Positions 23,444 through 35,766 of a stretch of DNA of 45,267 bases are shown here, in pieces. The DNA is from Paraglomus occultum (taxonomy: Eukaryota; Glomeromycota; Glomeromycetes; Paraglomerales; Paraglomeraceae). The DNA lies in assembly GCA_910592205.1 (NCBI GenBank), contig CAJVPJ010000095.1:1-45267 (forward strand), written 5' to 3'. The notes beneath the pieces were generated by a model. That model saw only the letters and a program-made list of their open reading frames with translations, had not been told where the DNA came from and did no database searches. The position numbers were made by a program, and so were the translations under genes. Position 1 is the stretch's first letter, and every line of letters begins with the position of its first letter.

Positions 23444-23896
23444 TTATGAAAGTGGAACTAAAGTGGAGACAAATGAACAAAAAACAGTTGAATGGTATCA
23501 AAAAGCAGCTGATCAAGGTGATGCTGTTGCACAAAAGAATCTTGGTTGGTGTTATGAAAGTGGAATTGGAGTAGAAAAAAATGAACAAAAGGCAGTTGAA
23601 TGGTATCAAAAGGCTGCTGAACAAGGATATGCAAGTTGCACAATATAATCTTGGTGTGTGTTATGAAAGTGGAATTGGAGTAGAAAAAGATGAACAAAAG
23701 GCAGTTGAATGGTATCAAAAAGCTGCTGAACAAGGATATGCAAGTTGCACAATATAATCTTGGTGTGTGTTATGAAAGTGGAATTGGAGTAGAAAAAGAG
23801 GTTTTATTCGCAGCACATTTCCACGGAACTGCTATTCCGACCATTATTGTCTATATGGGACAAAATAAATTAAAGTTCCAACAATTTGCAATATAA
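23444..23896 (+). pseudogene. Sel1-repeat (SLR) gene fragment, frameshifted tandem units
   Basis: Units of the form CYESGIGVEKNEQKAVEWYQ + KAAEQGYA are repeated about 3.5 times. The unit start ATGAAAGTGG occurs at 23446, 23554, 23663 and 23772, so the spacings are 108, 109 and 109. The last two units carry the same extra A (GCAAGTTGCAC), which shifts frame and yields a stop (SCTI-stop) in each. Intact Sel1 units are 36 residues (108 nt). There is no kinase or other partner domain in frame upstream; downstream the frame runs to an unrelated tail ending at 23896. Sel1 proteins often accompany kinases in these fungi, but this copy cannot make a continuous protein. Confidence 0.75.
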
Positions 23897-25268
23897 TTTC
23901 TTGTAGACAAGGAATAGAATGCCAGCTGCATCAGCAACATTTTTTTTTCGACTTTGTAAGGCCATTTTTAAACGGTCATTGATCGGATAAATAGCGTGTT
24001 TGCGTATGGTTGGAATTTATTCCTTGATATATATGGTTTTATTTCAGCATTACTGGTCGTATTGCTGATTAAATAAGCGATAGACATGAATGTCATCTTC
24101 GTACGTGTAATTGTATGCTGGTCGTAATTGGCATGTTAAAAATTTTCCTTGGGTGTAACTTCATACGAAGTATTCTCTGCGTCAAATATGCGATAAACAT
24201 GCAGACTTGGTAACAATTTTCCGTATATATTCTTGAGTAGAAGCAATATAGACAATAGCTGTAAGAAATTGTCATCATTGTTGTAATTGAAGTATTTATA
24301 TCAATAATGTAATTTAGATTGGGAAAATGATAAAGGCCAATTACAATGGATATATACTATATATTAATATATATATATTTATTTACTTTATCTGATTGAT
24401 AATTCGTGTCCGCGTTTTTGTGTCTTTCACTGTAGACTTATCACCCTTTGGGCAAATACGGATTGGTTGTAATGTTGATGACGTTATAGAAAGAGTCTTT
24501 CCCAAGCAGTTGGCATATGCAATTGGAAACTTTTCATAATATGCTACGCTTACATTGTTAATCATACTATAAATCTAACAGTATCAAAAAGTTTTATTTT
24601 TTTTTTTGGGAGGATAATTCAGTTTACTAAAAGAATAGGCTGGGTAAAATCTTAGTTTATATAAGCTTCTTGTCGTTCATATGTAATAATACGTGAAACT
24701 AAAATGACTAGTATTTATAATCGCGATGGGACTCTCCATTAAAATGAAGTTGTGGCAACTTGGAAACGTCGCGTCGCTGCAATTGAGCCATCACAATTAA
24801 TAATTCTCATGTGTCATTCTCGTCTCTCTCCTGGGCATTCCACAACTAGCCATAATGTTTAACAACCAGGAAAAAAGCCTTTCTGCTTTGGCATAATCAA
24901 CTCTTATTGACAAACTGAGAGTAATTGCTGATGTATTATTGAATATATTCTATTTTATTTTTCCTTTAGATCTGTTACTCTAATTGTTCTCTATAATGTA
25001 TATTAAAAGACTAAAAATTCAGCAAAACAAAATAACATGCCTCGTGTTGAAAATCATCACTAAACCCCACCGGACATACCAATCTGGTACTGGCATTTCA
25101 AGCAAGCTCAAATTGTAGCCGAAAAAGTTTCATGTCCATAATGTAAAGTAGAACCAATTGTTCAACCAATACATTTCTTTTTTGTTTTATTAGACCCTCC
25201 ATTTTAGATCGCTCCTATTATAAATATCTATTATTACAATCGTTCTCTTTTCTCCCCAATTAAAAATG
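23897..25268. other. intergenic region with (TA)-rich tract
   Basis: AT-rich sequence with an alternating TA tract at about 24349-24381. No conserved gene was recognised. Confidence 0.45.
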
Positions 25269-27906
25269 TCATTCCCGTGGTCGTCGAGCCAGCCTACCCC
25301 GGAGACTTCTTCGGGAATAGAAACTTTTGTCTTCACTGGAAGGAGATGGGCGTGATTTTCCTGCCGAGGACGGAAGGAGAGATTGAAGTGTTTCTATTTG
25401 GTCGCTCTGAGTGTATAGTTTTCAAATCGGTAGAGAGAAAGAGTAGAGAATGTGATGAGTATTTTACTGAGTTTTCTAACCGATCCGCATAATGGCACTA
25501 TTATGGTCCATTTTACCTTCAAATCCATACTGTGAAGCACTTCGTTGATCTGTTCCTTAATAGAATGCCACTTGTTCCGTGAATTTACGGGATCAATTGT
25601 ATCTGATTCGTATGAGAGCTGGTTATAAACCCTATACAGGAACAACGTGTGAGTCGTGTACGGTCGGTAATCCCGTCTTGAAATTTCAGGCATTTTATTC
25701 TGCTCTATCTTCTCATTAAAATACTAATACATACATGTGTAGATGACTTAATTCATCTCTCAAATTATCAATGACTTTTTCCAGCGCCATATCAGGAGAC
25801 ACTTCGTCTTCGTCTCCTTTGCTATAGTAACTATTCGTTCGGGCGTGCGTTGCTAAAAAGAAAGACGAGCATCCTTCATTAGTATTATTGTCTAGACTGA
25901 ATGATAAAAGAAAATCCAAAAATCCAAAAATGAGAACGTACATTTGTTGTTATTTTCATCCTTCCCAATCTTACATATCGAACATGTTTTTGAATTATGT
26001 TCTTTCATAAGACTTAGCGCTCGTTGCGTTTTTGCTGTAACCGAAGGCGACTTTCCCGTACTCTGGAAAACCGTAACAATTCAACCTTTGAGAAAAATGA
26101 CTTCTTTCCTCGATAATAAATGTCATTCAACATACCGTTCCAGGAGGGAAAGATGACTCTCTCCGCCTGTCCCCGGGGGACTTTTTTCTTGCTTTTTCTC
26201 TTTTGATATCGCTTCCTGTATACCCTCGCCGACGCAGATACGATTTTGAATTTTTGACATCGTTCCATTTAGGCATTTCGTGGACCACTGAAATCGGAGA
26301 TGGTCGGTAATAGTAACTACCATATCCATGATCATACGCATCATATGGGTGAATGTAATATTCTCTCGGATCTGATTCGTATCCATAGTCATATCGATCA
26401 TCAACCCGTGAATAGTGCAGATAGTTTTCGTCGTATAGCTCGGGATGTCGGTGCGGTGTTTTATAATACATTGGCGGGTAGTTGCGGGAACTCGGTGGAG
26501 GTGGTGGTAGTGGTGGTTCGTAATAACTGCGAGGAGGTGCAAAAGGCGGTAATTTGTAATATTTCGGAGGATAATTGTGTGAGTTTGGTATGTATGGCGG
26601 TAGTGGCGGTGGTGGTGGCAGTGACGCAGAACAATAATTTCGTGGTGTTGCGGAATAGGGGAGGCCTGCAGTCTATAAGCCAGTGAGTACACTTTGGCAA
26701 TGATGGATAGATAGAAAATGTAATAAATTGGTATTCCACCTCTCTTCGATCGGTCCCCGTACTACTTCGTTTTCGTCGATTATCTGCGATTTCTTCCTCA
26801 ATTATATTGACCTGTTCCGGCTACACATGATTACTACTAGTGAGTATTCCGACATTCTTTTAATCGCAGTGATTCTAACAAACAGCTTACATCGATGTAA
26901 ATTCCAGATTCCTTGTTCTCTTCGCTATCGTCACTGCTCTCATCTCTTCTACTCTTCCTATCCCAATTTTCCCAGCCTTCTTTTCTCTTTCCTTTATCCT
27001 GTCTACTTCCTTCTCCTTCTGTTATTACAGATAAGTCATATTTAGCTTTGCTAGTTAGCATTGCATGAACCGACAAGGATTAGAAAGAGAATGGAGTGAG
27101 TTTACTTTCAAAATTTCTAGGCGTATATCCTGTAGCTGACGTTCGAGACGAATCAGATTTCTCTGCAGTTATTTCAGAAAGTTTTTCTTCGTATTTTCTT
27201 AACTTCTGTTGTAACTCTTGCACAAGTCTGTCAGATTCTCCTTTTTCTTGCTCTAGCTTCTTTATCTTGTCTGTTACGGTACGGAATGCAGCCATTGGTC
27301 CTGAAATAAATCAAACAGTAGTTGAGCAAGTGTTAAATCGTCACTTTACACATAAAGTATCTATATTCTAATGCTAATTGGCTTACCTTGTGAATTAAAG
27401 TCAGGTAAAGCCATGTGCTTTCGTTGCCGTCCCGGACTGGTTGTTATAGTCAAGCTAGATAGCATTGATTTAGATCCGGTTTGACGGGATTCATCTTTCA
27501 ACGATTGGTCGCTCCCATCCACTGAAGAATTATCTGCATTTACATTTTTGTTGCGTTCAAAGGCAGCTCTAAGTTTTCGACGTCGAGCTTCGCCCAACGG
27601 ACGAGAAAGATCAAGCGAAACGTCATCGTCATATAGCATACTCTCGTCACCAACGACGTCTCGATATTCCTTTTCGCTAACTCCTCTTGGTGGGGGCATG
27701 TTTGAAACGCTATCTAGGGTAAATGCAGATGTATGCTCAGCCAAATCGATTGACGGCGGTACTGGAGGTCTGTAGTCCTCGTCGTCGCTTTCACCCTCCA
27801 CTGGCATGTGTTCTGATATAACTGAACTAATGCTTGAAAGGTCGAGAGAATCTTGACTGACATGGTCATGGTTCAGTTTCCGGCCAGATTTGATAGAATA
27901 AGCCAT
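25269..27906 (-). CDS. Cep57/Ppc89-type microtubule-binding-domain protein, 9 exons, 656 aa
   Basis: Probably a spindle-pole-body (centrosome-equivalent) scaffold. Exons: 27906-27387, 27300-27106, 27045-26891, 26811-26740, 26672-26136, 26062-25942, 25852-25735, 25631-25517, 25406-25269; introns are 60-110 nt, all GT-AG, and 1971 nt close in frame. Order: acidic/Ser-rich N-terminus with a basic patch (ARRRKLRAAFERNK); coiled coil about 180-222 (KIKKLEQEKGESDRLVQEL); charged linker; Pro/Tyr-rich low-complexity region in exon 5; a short CSIC motif preceded by ALSLMKEHN; then the family's C-terminal helices: MALEKVIDNLRDELSHLHM, SIKEQINEVLHSMD and LKSDQIETLQSLL. These match the Cep57/Ppc89 microtubule-binding layout (a helix of ..DEL.HL.., then ..I..LL..M..KSDQI..L). 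The tail is Arg-rich. The exon 3 acceptor (AAAG) was chosen by phase. Confidence 0.75.
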
Positions 27907-29927
27907 TGTATATACAAAAAGGTGTTATATAAAGACTCGTCTTTGAGCCAAACATTTATGCAACTTTTTTACGCGGGTTGGTTGTTTACTTTTTATGGCC
28001 AGATGATATGCACGCAAGGAATTCAGGGGTCTAAATCAGATAATCATGTTTTTAACGCCTGGCAAATCGAAATCTTAATGCTCACTGAGGCCAATTTCGA
28101 AACGCGTTGAAAAAGTTATCCACTTTAACAAATAGCCTATATCTGGTAAGTCAAATTGTCATGTGTTGCAAACACATACTCAACGTTTATGGCGGGAAAA
28201 TCAACTCATCAAATATCACGTGCATTTACAAAATATATTGTACGGATATACGCTCTGCTTCGTCAGCATGCTATGTACAGAGATCGTTCTGCTTTCTTCA
28301 GTATAAATTGATGCAAGCGATTACCTGTGACAAGACAGGGAATGTGAATGGATTGTTTTTTGACGATCTCCGTAATCAAACAAAAATCTAATCGTACAGA
28401 GTCAAAGAAACGAACCATTTATATATTTAATGGCGAAAAAGTTATCGGTTAGTCAAAAACTTTTGGCTTGGCCTTTAACATTATTAATAATTAATTTTGG
28501 TTTAGACAATAAACAACTTTGGTTTAATATTAATGCAATTTTAGCTGGAGAATTCTATTAAGTATACGCCAGAATATCATTCAGGCCTTTTAGAAAGTTT
28601 TACATCGGATTATTTTAGTCGCGTGTAAGAAGCTTTTTTGAGGTCTTGGGAAAGACAGTACACGAAACTGTAAATCTCTTCCTGACAATGGCTACTGACT
28701 CGTAGCGTTCTTGGGCTTCTTTATAAGAAACTTTTTCTCACAAAGGATTGAGAAAATGGCTTGGCTGAATATTCCCATAGCGTGTTTACATTGAATGAGA
28801 TGGGCAGTGACATTAAGCATGAAGAGCAGTCATTGTTTTATTAAGGGCAGAACAATAACTTTCACCGTCTCCGACGCCCACGTTAGGAAACAAAACTCCC
28901 TGAAATTACTTGTTATATCCCAATTTCTTGTCGTGTATAATTTGTCGTTATTACAATAGTTACGGTATAAGAGAATAGCGTAGACGATAGCAGAAAAGCA
29001 TCTTCAGCAGACGACAATCAATTTTTGCTTTAGAATAGTTTTTTTTATATTCTAATAGAGACCGTGTTAAAGGATAATTATTTTATTTTGTTCGTTATTA
29101 TATAATATAAGAGCAACCGCGGTATAGTTGTTGGACTGTTGAGAAAACAAAACGTACAACCGCGCGTATTTCTGAGATTACAATCCCCTTAATCTTGAGG
29201 TAATCTGCGATTATTATTTAATTTTTGTGCATAGTTTAGTTTATATTCTCCAACTAAAAGGCTTTTAGTCTAAAAGAATCAACAGTGTATGTAAAATGAT
29301 TGGCCTACTTATTAACTAACTTGAACTATTAATATTAACTCAAAGTTTTGAATAAATTCCGCTTTCTATAAAGTAAGGTTGACTTCGGTCAGTTTTTATA
29401 TCTCAAAAAATACTTCACAAAAAGAGTATGTAATTTGTTAATATGAACTGCGAAATGGCGAGCAGTGTTCATTCTAATATCGAAATGTTGTTTGGTTCAT
29501 GAGCTTGTTACTTATTATTATATAAAGTCAGTGATATGTTGTTGGAACCCATAATTCAGCAATAAAATGACCTGACTTTAAAATTCTTCAACTTCTCCAA
29601 ATTTTATATTTTTAAAGGCTGATAATTTATCAAATGAAGTACCATTATTGTAAAGTGTGACAATGTTTCTATACTGATGACACAATTTCCTTGTAACCAC
29701 CAATTCTTTTAGATATTACTGTAAAGCATAATTGAAAGCTGTATTTATATTGTTTGTGGAATTTGAAAATTATTGGACGAAATACAAAAGAGTGTCTTAG
29801 CCTATTATAATTAATATATTTAGCAGTAGCATACCATCACTATTACTATTACTATTATCAACATGTATCAATTAACTGCTGTCATTATACCTATGGCAAA
29901 TCTCCAGGGTTTACTAGAATATTAATA
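27907..29927. other. intergenic region, no gene seen
   Basis: 2 kb upstream of the Cep57-like gene and downstream of kinase copy 2. AT-rich, no conserved motif. Open frames on the plus strand around 27853-28391 start at the Cep57-like promoter and lack recognisable domains. Confidence 0.45.
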
Positions 29928-32304
29928 TTACTCTCCTTGTTGTGATGTAACATTGTTATTATAATAAATAGCATTCCATATGTCATTGTCCACAGTTTTA
30001 ATAAGCTCACAAATCCAATACCAAAGTCCCCGAGTATTTGGCCGTTTATCAGGATCAGCATCACAACACAGCTCAACAAGTTTCTTGTATTTCCTTGGTG
30101 TGGAATCAGGCATCATTGGTCGTAGTCCACCAATAATATCACATATTAAACTCTCATCAAACTCCCTATTTCTAAAAGGTGGTTCACCAGTAGCAATCAA
30201 ATACATAATGATACCAAAAGAATACACATCTGATTTCTGAGTAAATTTGCGGGTATGGAAAACTTCTGGTGCAATAAAAGGCAAAACACCTTGCATGGTC
30301 AGACTTGACCTGGGTGAATGCAATGATTGAGAAAAACCAAGATCACAAATGAATAGAGTACACACATTATTATTGTTATGCAAAACAATGTTTCTGTCAT
30401 GAAGATCACAATGCACTAATCCTGCATCATGAATATTATACAAATCATCTGCAATCTCCTTCAAATGGTTCAATTTCATCTTCCATGTCAAATTGTTAAT
30501 ATTCTGACCCAAATAAGACAAAAGACTACCATTGTTTGCATATTGCATAACAATCATGTACTCTTCTGTTTCTGGAATTTGTATGACCCCATAGATTTGA
30601 AGGAAAAAATTAGAACGATACAAGTTTGTGCACTTGACATGGTTTCTGACCTATTAAATAAATGAATAAATGAGTCAGATTAAACACCATGTTATTGTTA
30701 GTTGGTATATTAAAAAGTGCTTACCTCAGAAAGAAATAATTCCACTGTCTGATCAAACTTCTTAAACTGTTTTAGCACAACAGTTTCTGGAATATTTGCT
30801 ACTAAATGCTCTTTATACTTGGCTGTATAGACTGTTCTGTAACTACCAGATCCAATCTCTTGAAGTTCATCAAAGTCACCATATTCCATATACTGCATAT
30901 GCCCATAAATGCTTACAATTTTGTCCAATATTGGACGAGTTTCATGGTGAAAAACTAAATAATATTCTCCAGTAAATGGTTCCCGAGTAATTCCAATTAT
31001 CAACATATTCTCAGGGGTTAATATTTTGGGGTATTCTTTAATCAGCTATTTAAATGAATAATATGTTGTTAACACGTAATACACGTTAATAACAGCATCT
31101 GCATTTTATACATAAAATAATTTACCTGATGAAAATCAAATAACTGTGCGTTCTGTCTGTAAACTATGTTTTTGAGTGTTACTTTGATCCATTTATTTGC
31201 CATCGGTTCTAACCAATCTGCTACAAGTTTGCATTTGCCGTGTAATGGGGTTATTTTTCGTACATTGATCAGTAGGGAATATTCAATCCATTGTATATAT
31301 GTATCGTGTTTGTTCTCTGTATTACTCCACGACTCCATAATGAATGAATCCAAAGACTTGTTGCCAGTCGTCCAGTTGGGCGGTCTCGGTGCTTTGCATT
31401 TCAAACAGAATGCATTTATCTCGGGTTCTAGTCGACATGTACACGCCAGACATATTCCATCCCCATATTCCTTTATTAGACAATACCCTTGCCATTCTTT
31501 GTGATATGTAACGCCGATAGTAACCCAAACATCCGTGGTAAGAATATCTGGATGCTTATCACATAGCTAGCGGAAATTATACACAATAATTATTAAAACT
31601 GTTCAATAAACGTGATGCATAAGTAAATAGTTTACCTCGGCATAATACGAATCATGTGTCTTGTCTGTTATCTCAAGTGGAATCAAGTTAACGCTTTCAT
31701 AAGTAGGTAGACCATACGTGTGTATGTCACATTTCCAAACATGAATACAATCGAATGGAATCCATTCCAAATAGGCATCATTTGCTGAATTTGTCTGTAA
31801 TTGGGATTTCTTGATAAACTCATCGAGTTTCTTATTGTTGCTAGTCCACCCGTCAGATAATTTTTTATGACCGCAAATGCACCACACGGGACTACATCGG
31901 AGTATTCCGCATGCAGCGCAGAATCCATATCGGGAATAGTAATGATAAAACTCTCTCGAAGCAACCATGTAATAGTTGTCACCATACTTGGTAAACCCCT
32001 TTATGAAACTGTTGCGATGCTCAAGCCATTTGTGATATCGTCTGAATTGATTGACATCATTATTATACTTGTATGTCGGAAGTGAGTGTTTTCTGGCATA
32101 CTCACTCACAAGTGTTGGTGTACATTCTTTGCTACTTCCAAATAATGATAGTAACATTATCTTGGTACCATTATGGTCGATAGAGTAATAAACGTTGTCA
32201 ATTTTAGTTGGCTTTATTACGACAATGTGTGTGCAACGAATCCATTCAAGTCCATAACTTTCTAAGGAGGATCGAATCGGGTTGTCAATTGCTAGATTAT
32301 CCAT
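29928..32304 (-). CDS. zinc-module protein kinase family copy 2, 4 exons, 717 aa
   Basis: Exons 32304-31636, 31566-31126, 31045-30725, 30650-29928; introns 69, 80, 74 nt, all phase 0, at the same places as in copy 1. Exon 1 carries CAACGILRCSPVWCICG, WTSNN, LDEFI and LEWIPFD. Exon 2 carries CLAC...CLKC, WTTGNKSLDSFI and IQWIEYS. The kinase domain spans exons 3-4: IGSGSYRTV (434-442), VVLK with Lys462, probable helix-C Glu477, HCD with Asp559 followed by LHDRN, DLG at 580-582, FIAPE, KSDVYSFGIIMYL and DADPDKRPN. All catalytic residues are present, so it is probably an active Ser/Thr or Tyr-like kinase. Exons 2 and 3 start with related segments (LCDKHPDILT, LIKEYPKILT). The start is the first ATG in frame. 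Substrate and pathway are unknown. Confidence 0.87.
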
Positions 32305-32876
32305 ATTATTATTAAGATCTCTGCACCGTATGAAATAAAATTTTGCATCCGCATCTTCCAGAGTTGTGACACAAATACAAACAGTTGCACCATACGCAGT
32401 ACAGTCAACTCTTTTGCGATTGGGATAGCACAGCAAGTTCTTTTATTATGATGCAGTACTAATTCGTCGGATGTGAATAAAATGTATTTTATTGTCAATA
32501 ACTTCATACATGTGGTGGTTTTCCGGCAAGCATTTTTGCCACCCAAAGTATAGCGTATGCATATGGAGTATAACTTTAAGATGGAATGTGCAAATTTTGA
32601 GATATTTCAATCACAAAAAGCATCTTCACCTATTACAATCGTTCTTATAGTATCACGGACGCTATGTCTCCCCAATATGAGCTATCAACAGTCTCACACT
32701 CTCACTGCCTGCATTATGTTCGCTTCATTGCATATTAATATGATACGTACAATCAATTTAATTGGCTGACCACACCATTATCCAACATCGTATTTATTCA
32801 AGGCAAAGAATACGGATCAATTAATCAATACAATTGCTCGCTGACTTGTGCCTTTCCATACAAAGTTCTGGTATCT
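32305..32876. other. intergenic region between kinase copy 2 and peroxiredoxin
   Basis: Promoter region of kinase copy 2 (minus) and 3' flank of the peroxiredoxin gene (minus). No further gene is supported. Confidence 0.5.
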
Positions 32877-34522
32877 TCATCTTCCCTGTTTCTCAAAATA
32901 TTCTTTTGAATCCCTTGGATTTGGCTTGATAGCTTGACTGCCTCTTTTCCAGTTAGCTACGGACAAAAAGTATCGGATGTAAATCAATCACCAATGAATA
33001 TGTATTAACCGCAGAGCCTACAATGAATGGAATGGTATCTACCTGGGCATACTTCACCATAAGTATTAGCGTGTTGTATTGCTTGAATCAATCGAAGCGT
33101 TTCATCAACCGATCGGCCTAATCACATAAATGGTAACGTCTGTATAAGCATTCGTTCAAATTATTGAATCCCCATGTTTGTCTCAACAGAGTCGAAATAG
33201 ATCATGTTACCAATTTCGGTATCATAGATTTGGGATACTCGAAGCAAGCCCTGGAAAATATATTATGGATTGTGAGTATATGCGCGATCGAATTCACGCC
33301 GCAAAAACAGAAATAACCTATGCGCCACTCACTAGATCATCAATTATAAATAAACCTCTACAAAAATATCAATCGTTAACGTTAAATAAACCAACGAGTC
33401 ACATGTCCAATAATCATTGTCCGTACCGGAATGCGAAGCCTTTTTCTTCAAACAATACTCCGTACGCAGTTGATATCTCTTTCTTTATATCAGATACTGC
33501 AAAATCGTAAAGTCGATATAAGAAACCAATAATCAGGAACAAACAAATGGAAAAGCGCGTTAATATTACCGAGTGGAATCCTACACATAAAACACCGGTT
33601 AAGAAAACGATCAAGGTAATGCGTTATTATATAATAAATACACAACTAATAACAAATCATCTCGATAATAACCTGATATCACTAATGCCACCTTGGTCGC
33701 GGGGTAGATTACTATTATTGCAAATCATTATTAGTAAAAACGATTTAGCCCACTCCCTATTTCACACTGACCAATTACATAAGCACAAAAATGTTCCCAT
33801 TCTGGCATTACATTGATTGCTAACAATTTCACTTATATAGCTTGTTTACCTCCAGGCCAGATGAGAATACTCAGAGTCAACAGATACGCCAATCACCTCT
33901 GCATTCAATTCCTGAAACTCCTCGATCCGATCACTATCAATAAATCGCATGAGAATTCATATAAGAGCCAAATAGTGGACATGTTGATATAACCAACTCA
34001 CGAAAATGCAGTCAACTCGGTGGGACACACTAGACATGTCAAGAAACAAAGGAGCATTATAATCACGCGTAATTCAGGTATGTTGGTCACGTTTCTATCA
34101 CTTTATCGAATTCAACAATGTCAAAATTGCTTACCAAATGTGAAGTTAAGTGGGAAAAAGAGCAACACTAAATATTTGTTTGCGAAATCAAGATGAGAAA
34201 GATTTCTTATATTTCCGTTAATCACTGCATTGGCTTCCCAAGCTGGAGCAGGATGCTATCGCGAGGACGAGAATGTTAACACACAAAACATTTAGCCGCC
34301 TTCGAATAATACCCTCTCTGTCACTGCACGTATCCCCACCTTGATTTTGGCAACACAGTTCGATTTGGGTTTGGGACCTGAAGCACAGCGTCGTTGGCCG
34401 ATGACATCTGCGTTACTAAATTCGGTTCTGTTCAAAATGCTCCTTGTCACAAAGGGGACACTTGGGCGAGTCACAGCGCGTGATAGTGCTCGTAGTGTGG
34501 GATTGAGACGTAGCAAAGACAT
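32877..34522 (-). CDS. mitochondrial typical 2-Cys peroxiredoxin (Prx3/AhpC-TSA type), 11 exons, 251 aa
   Basis: Thiol peroxidase reducing H2O2 and peroxynitrite with thioredoxin. Exons: 34522-34340, 34255-34135, 34029-34002, 33933-33850, 33711-33673, 33580-33570, 33496-33427, 33357-33333, 33250-33211, 33117-33043, 32956-32877. All ten introns are GT-AG and 756 nt close in frame. Residues 1-48 are an Arg-rich, acid-poor presequence ([20 protein letters not shown]). The catalytic core reads [15 protein letters not shown] with peroxidatic Cys103, then [27 protein letters not shown], and GEVCPANW with resolving Cys224. The C-terminus keeps a YF motif (EYFEK); the GGLG loop is GGIS. Together these imply a 2-Cys enzyme, possibly less prone to over-oxidation than GGLG types. 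Exon 6 is only 11 nt (encodes part of RIPLV). The alternative, a cytosolic Tsa1, is disfavoured by the presequence. Confidence 0.92.
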
Positions 34523-35766
34523 GTTGATCAGGTAATGAAAGTGTGGGCGCAAAACGGAAAAAGAAAATAGAGATTGATTAATTAATTATCGATCGCACGT
34601 GCTTGAAAAGAAATTCTCGTGTTACCAAAAATTTCGCGTGTCAAGTTAGTTATTTTAATAGCATATTAATATTAATATGGTCACATGAGATGTCACGAAG
34701 CGTTTTATGGAATTAACGAACAATATCTATTTCCATCTTAAATTCGGTGAGCTGGAATTCTGGTATAGGTTTAAACTCGCTCAGCAGGAGACACGATTGG
34801 TTTGGAGACTTGATTTTTTTGTTTCATAAATTATAAAATGTTAAAAGCGTTGTTTGGTGAACGTTCGGCGGTTGATAAAATGGACCGGGATTTTTACTTG
34901 AAATAAAAAAGACAAACTGCAAACGATCGCATTGCAAGCGCACTGTCGAGTTCTACGGAATCAGATAACTGTCCACTCAAAAATGCTCGCTACGAACGGC
35001 TACTTTATCACAAAGTACCATCTTGCTCATTAAGCAAAAATATTTATCAAGTATACTATGGTAAAACTCTGAGTTAGACTCAGTTTTATTCTACAAAGTA
35101 CGCGAAAGAAAAACATTATTACTTTCATTCTGCAAGGCCATTCTCGAGGAAAATAACAATCAATTGGAATATAGATAAATAAAGAGGAAAAGTGGAGAGA
35201 GCTCGAGTAATGGCACTAATGTACTGTACGTTGTTTGTTTTAAGAAGACCTCGGCAATTAAGTGTATCGACTGTCCCTTGTTTCGCAATTCATATGTAAA
35301 CCTTAAATTACAAAATAGCATTTTGGGAAAAACATCTCGTCATACCTCCGTGCAATCATGATACGGCGACCTCACCTAAAACCAGTTATCTGCTGAATCC
35401 GGGGGCTCATCATCGAAAAATTCAAGGTGCAAATAAGCAACATGTTTATTGAATTAAGCAGCTCATGGCCGATATTACCGAACTTGGTTGAAGCCGAAGC
35501 TGAGAATGCAAGCTTCGGAAGGCGTGAAAAAAAACGTACTCCAATAGTTTCATCCTAATAGTATTCCTGAACTGGATAATAATATCGACAATTTGCATTC
35601 AATAACGAGAAAGGCTTCGGGATATTATTACTCTCAGCAAATCATATTAATATTCATTAGCCAGGCCTTACGTCACGAGAATTTTCAATCACGTGTTAAA
35701 TTTTCGTATACACGACCACACACACAGTTCACTCTTCCTCTTTCAACTTAAAACGATCGCTTGTAT
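34523..35766. promoter_or_regulatory. divergent intergenic region (peroxiredoxin / NDC1)
   Basis: 1.24 kb between divergently transcribed peroxiredoxin (minus) and NDC1 (plus). Both promoters must lie here. Pyrimidine-rich CTCTTCCTCTTTC sits about 30 nt before the NDC1 start. No other gene is seen. Confidence 0.5.

Noticed and set aside
26123-26739. Long overlapping frames on both strands (His- or Val-rich)
   Set aside because: Shadows of the Pro/Tyr-rich exon 5 of the Cep57-like gene in other frames.
33178-33816. Plus-strand open frames of 89-110 codons
   Set aside because: Antisense to the peroxiredoxin exons, whose splicing fully explains the conservation.
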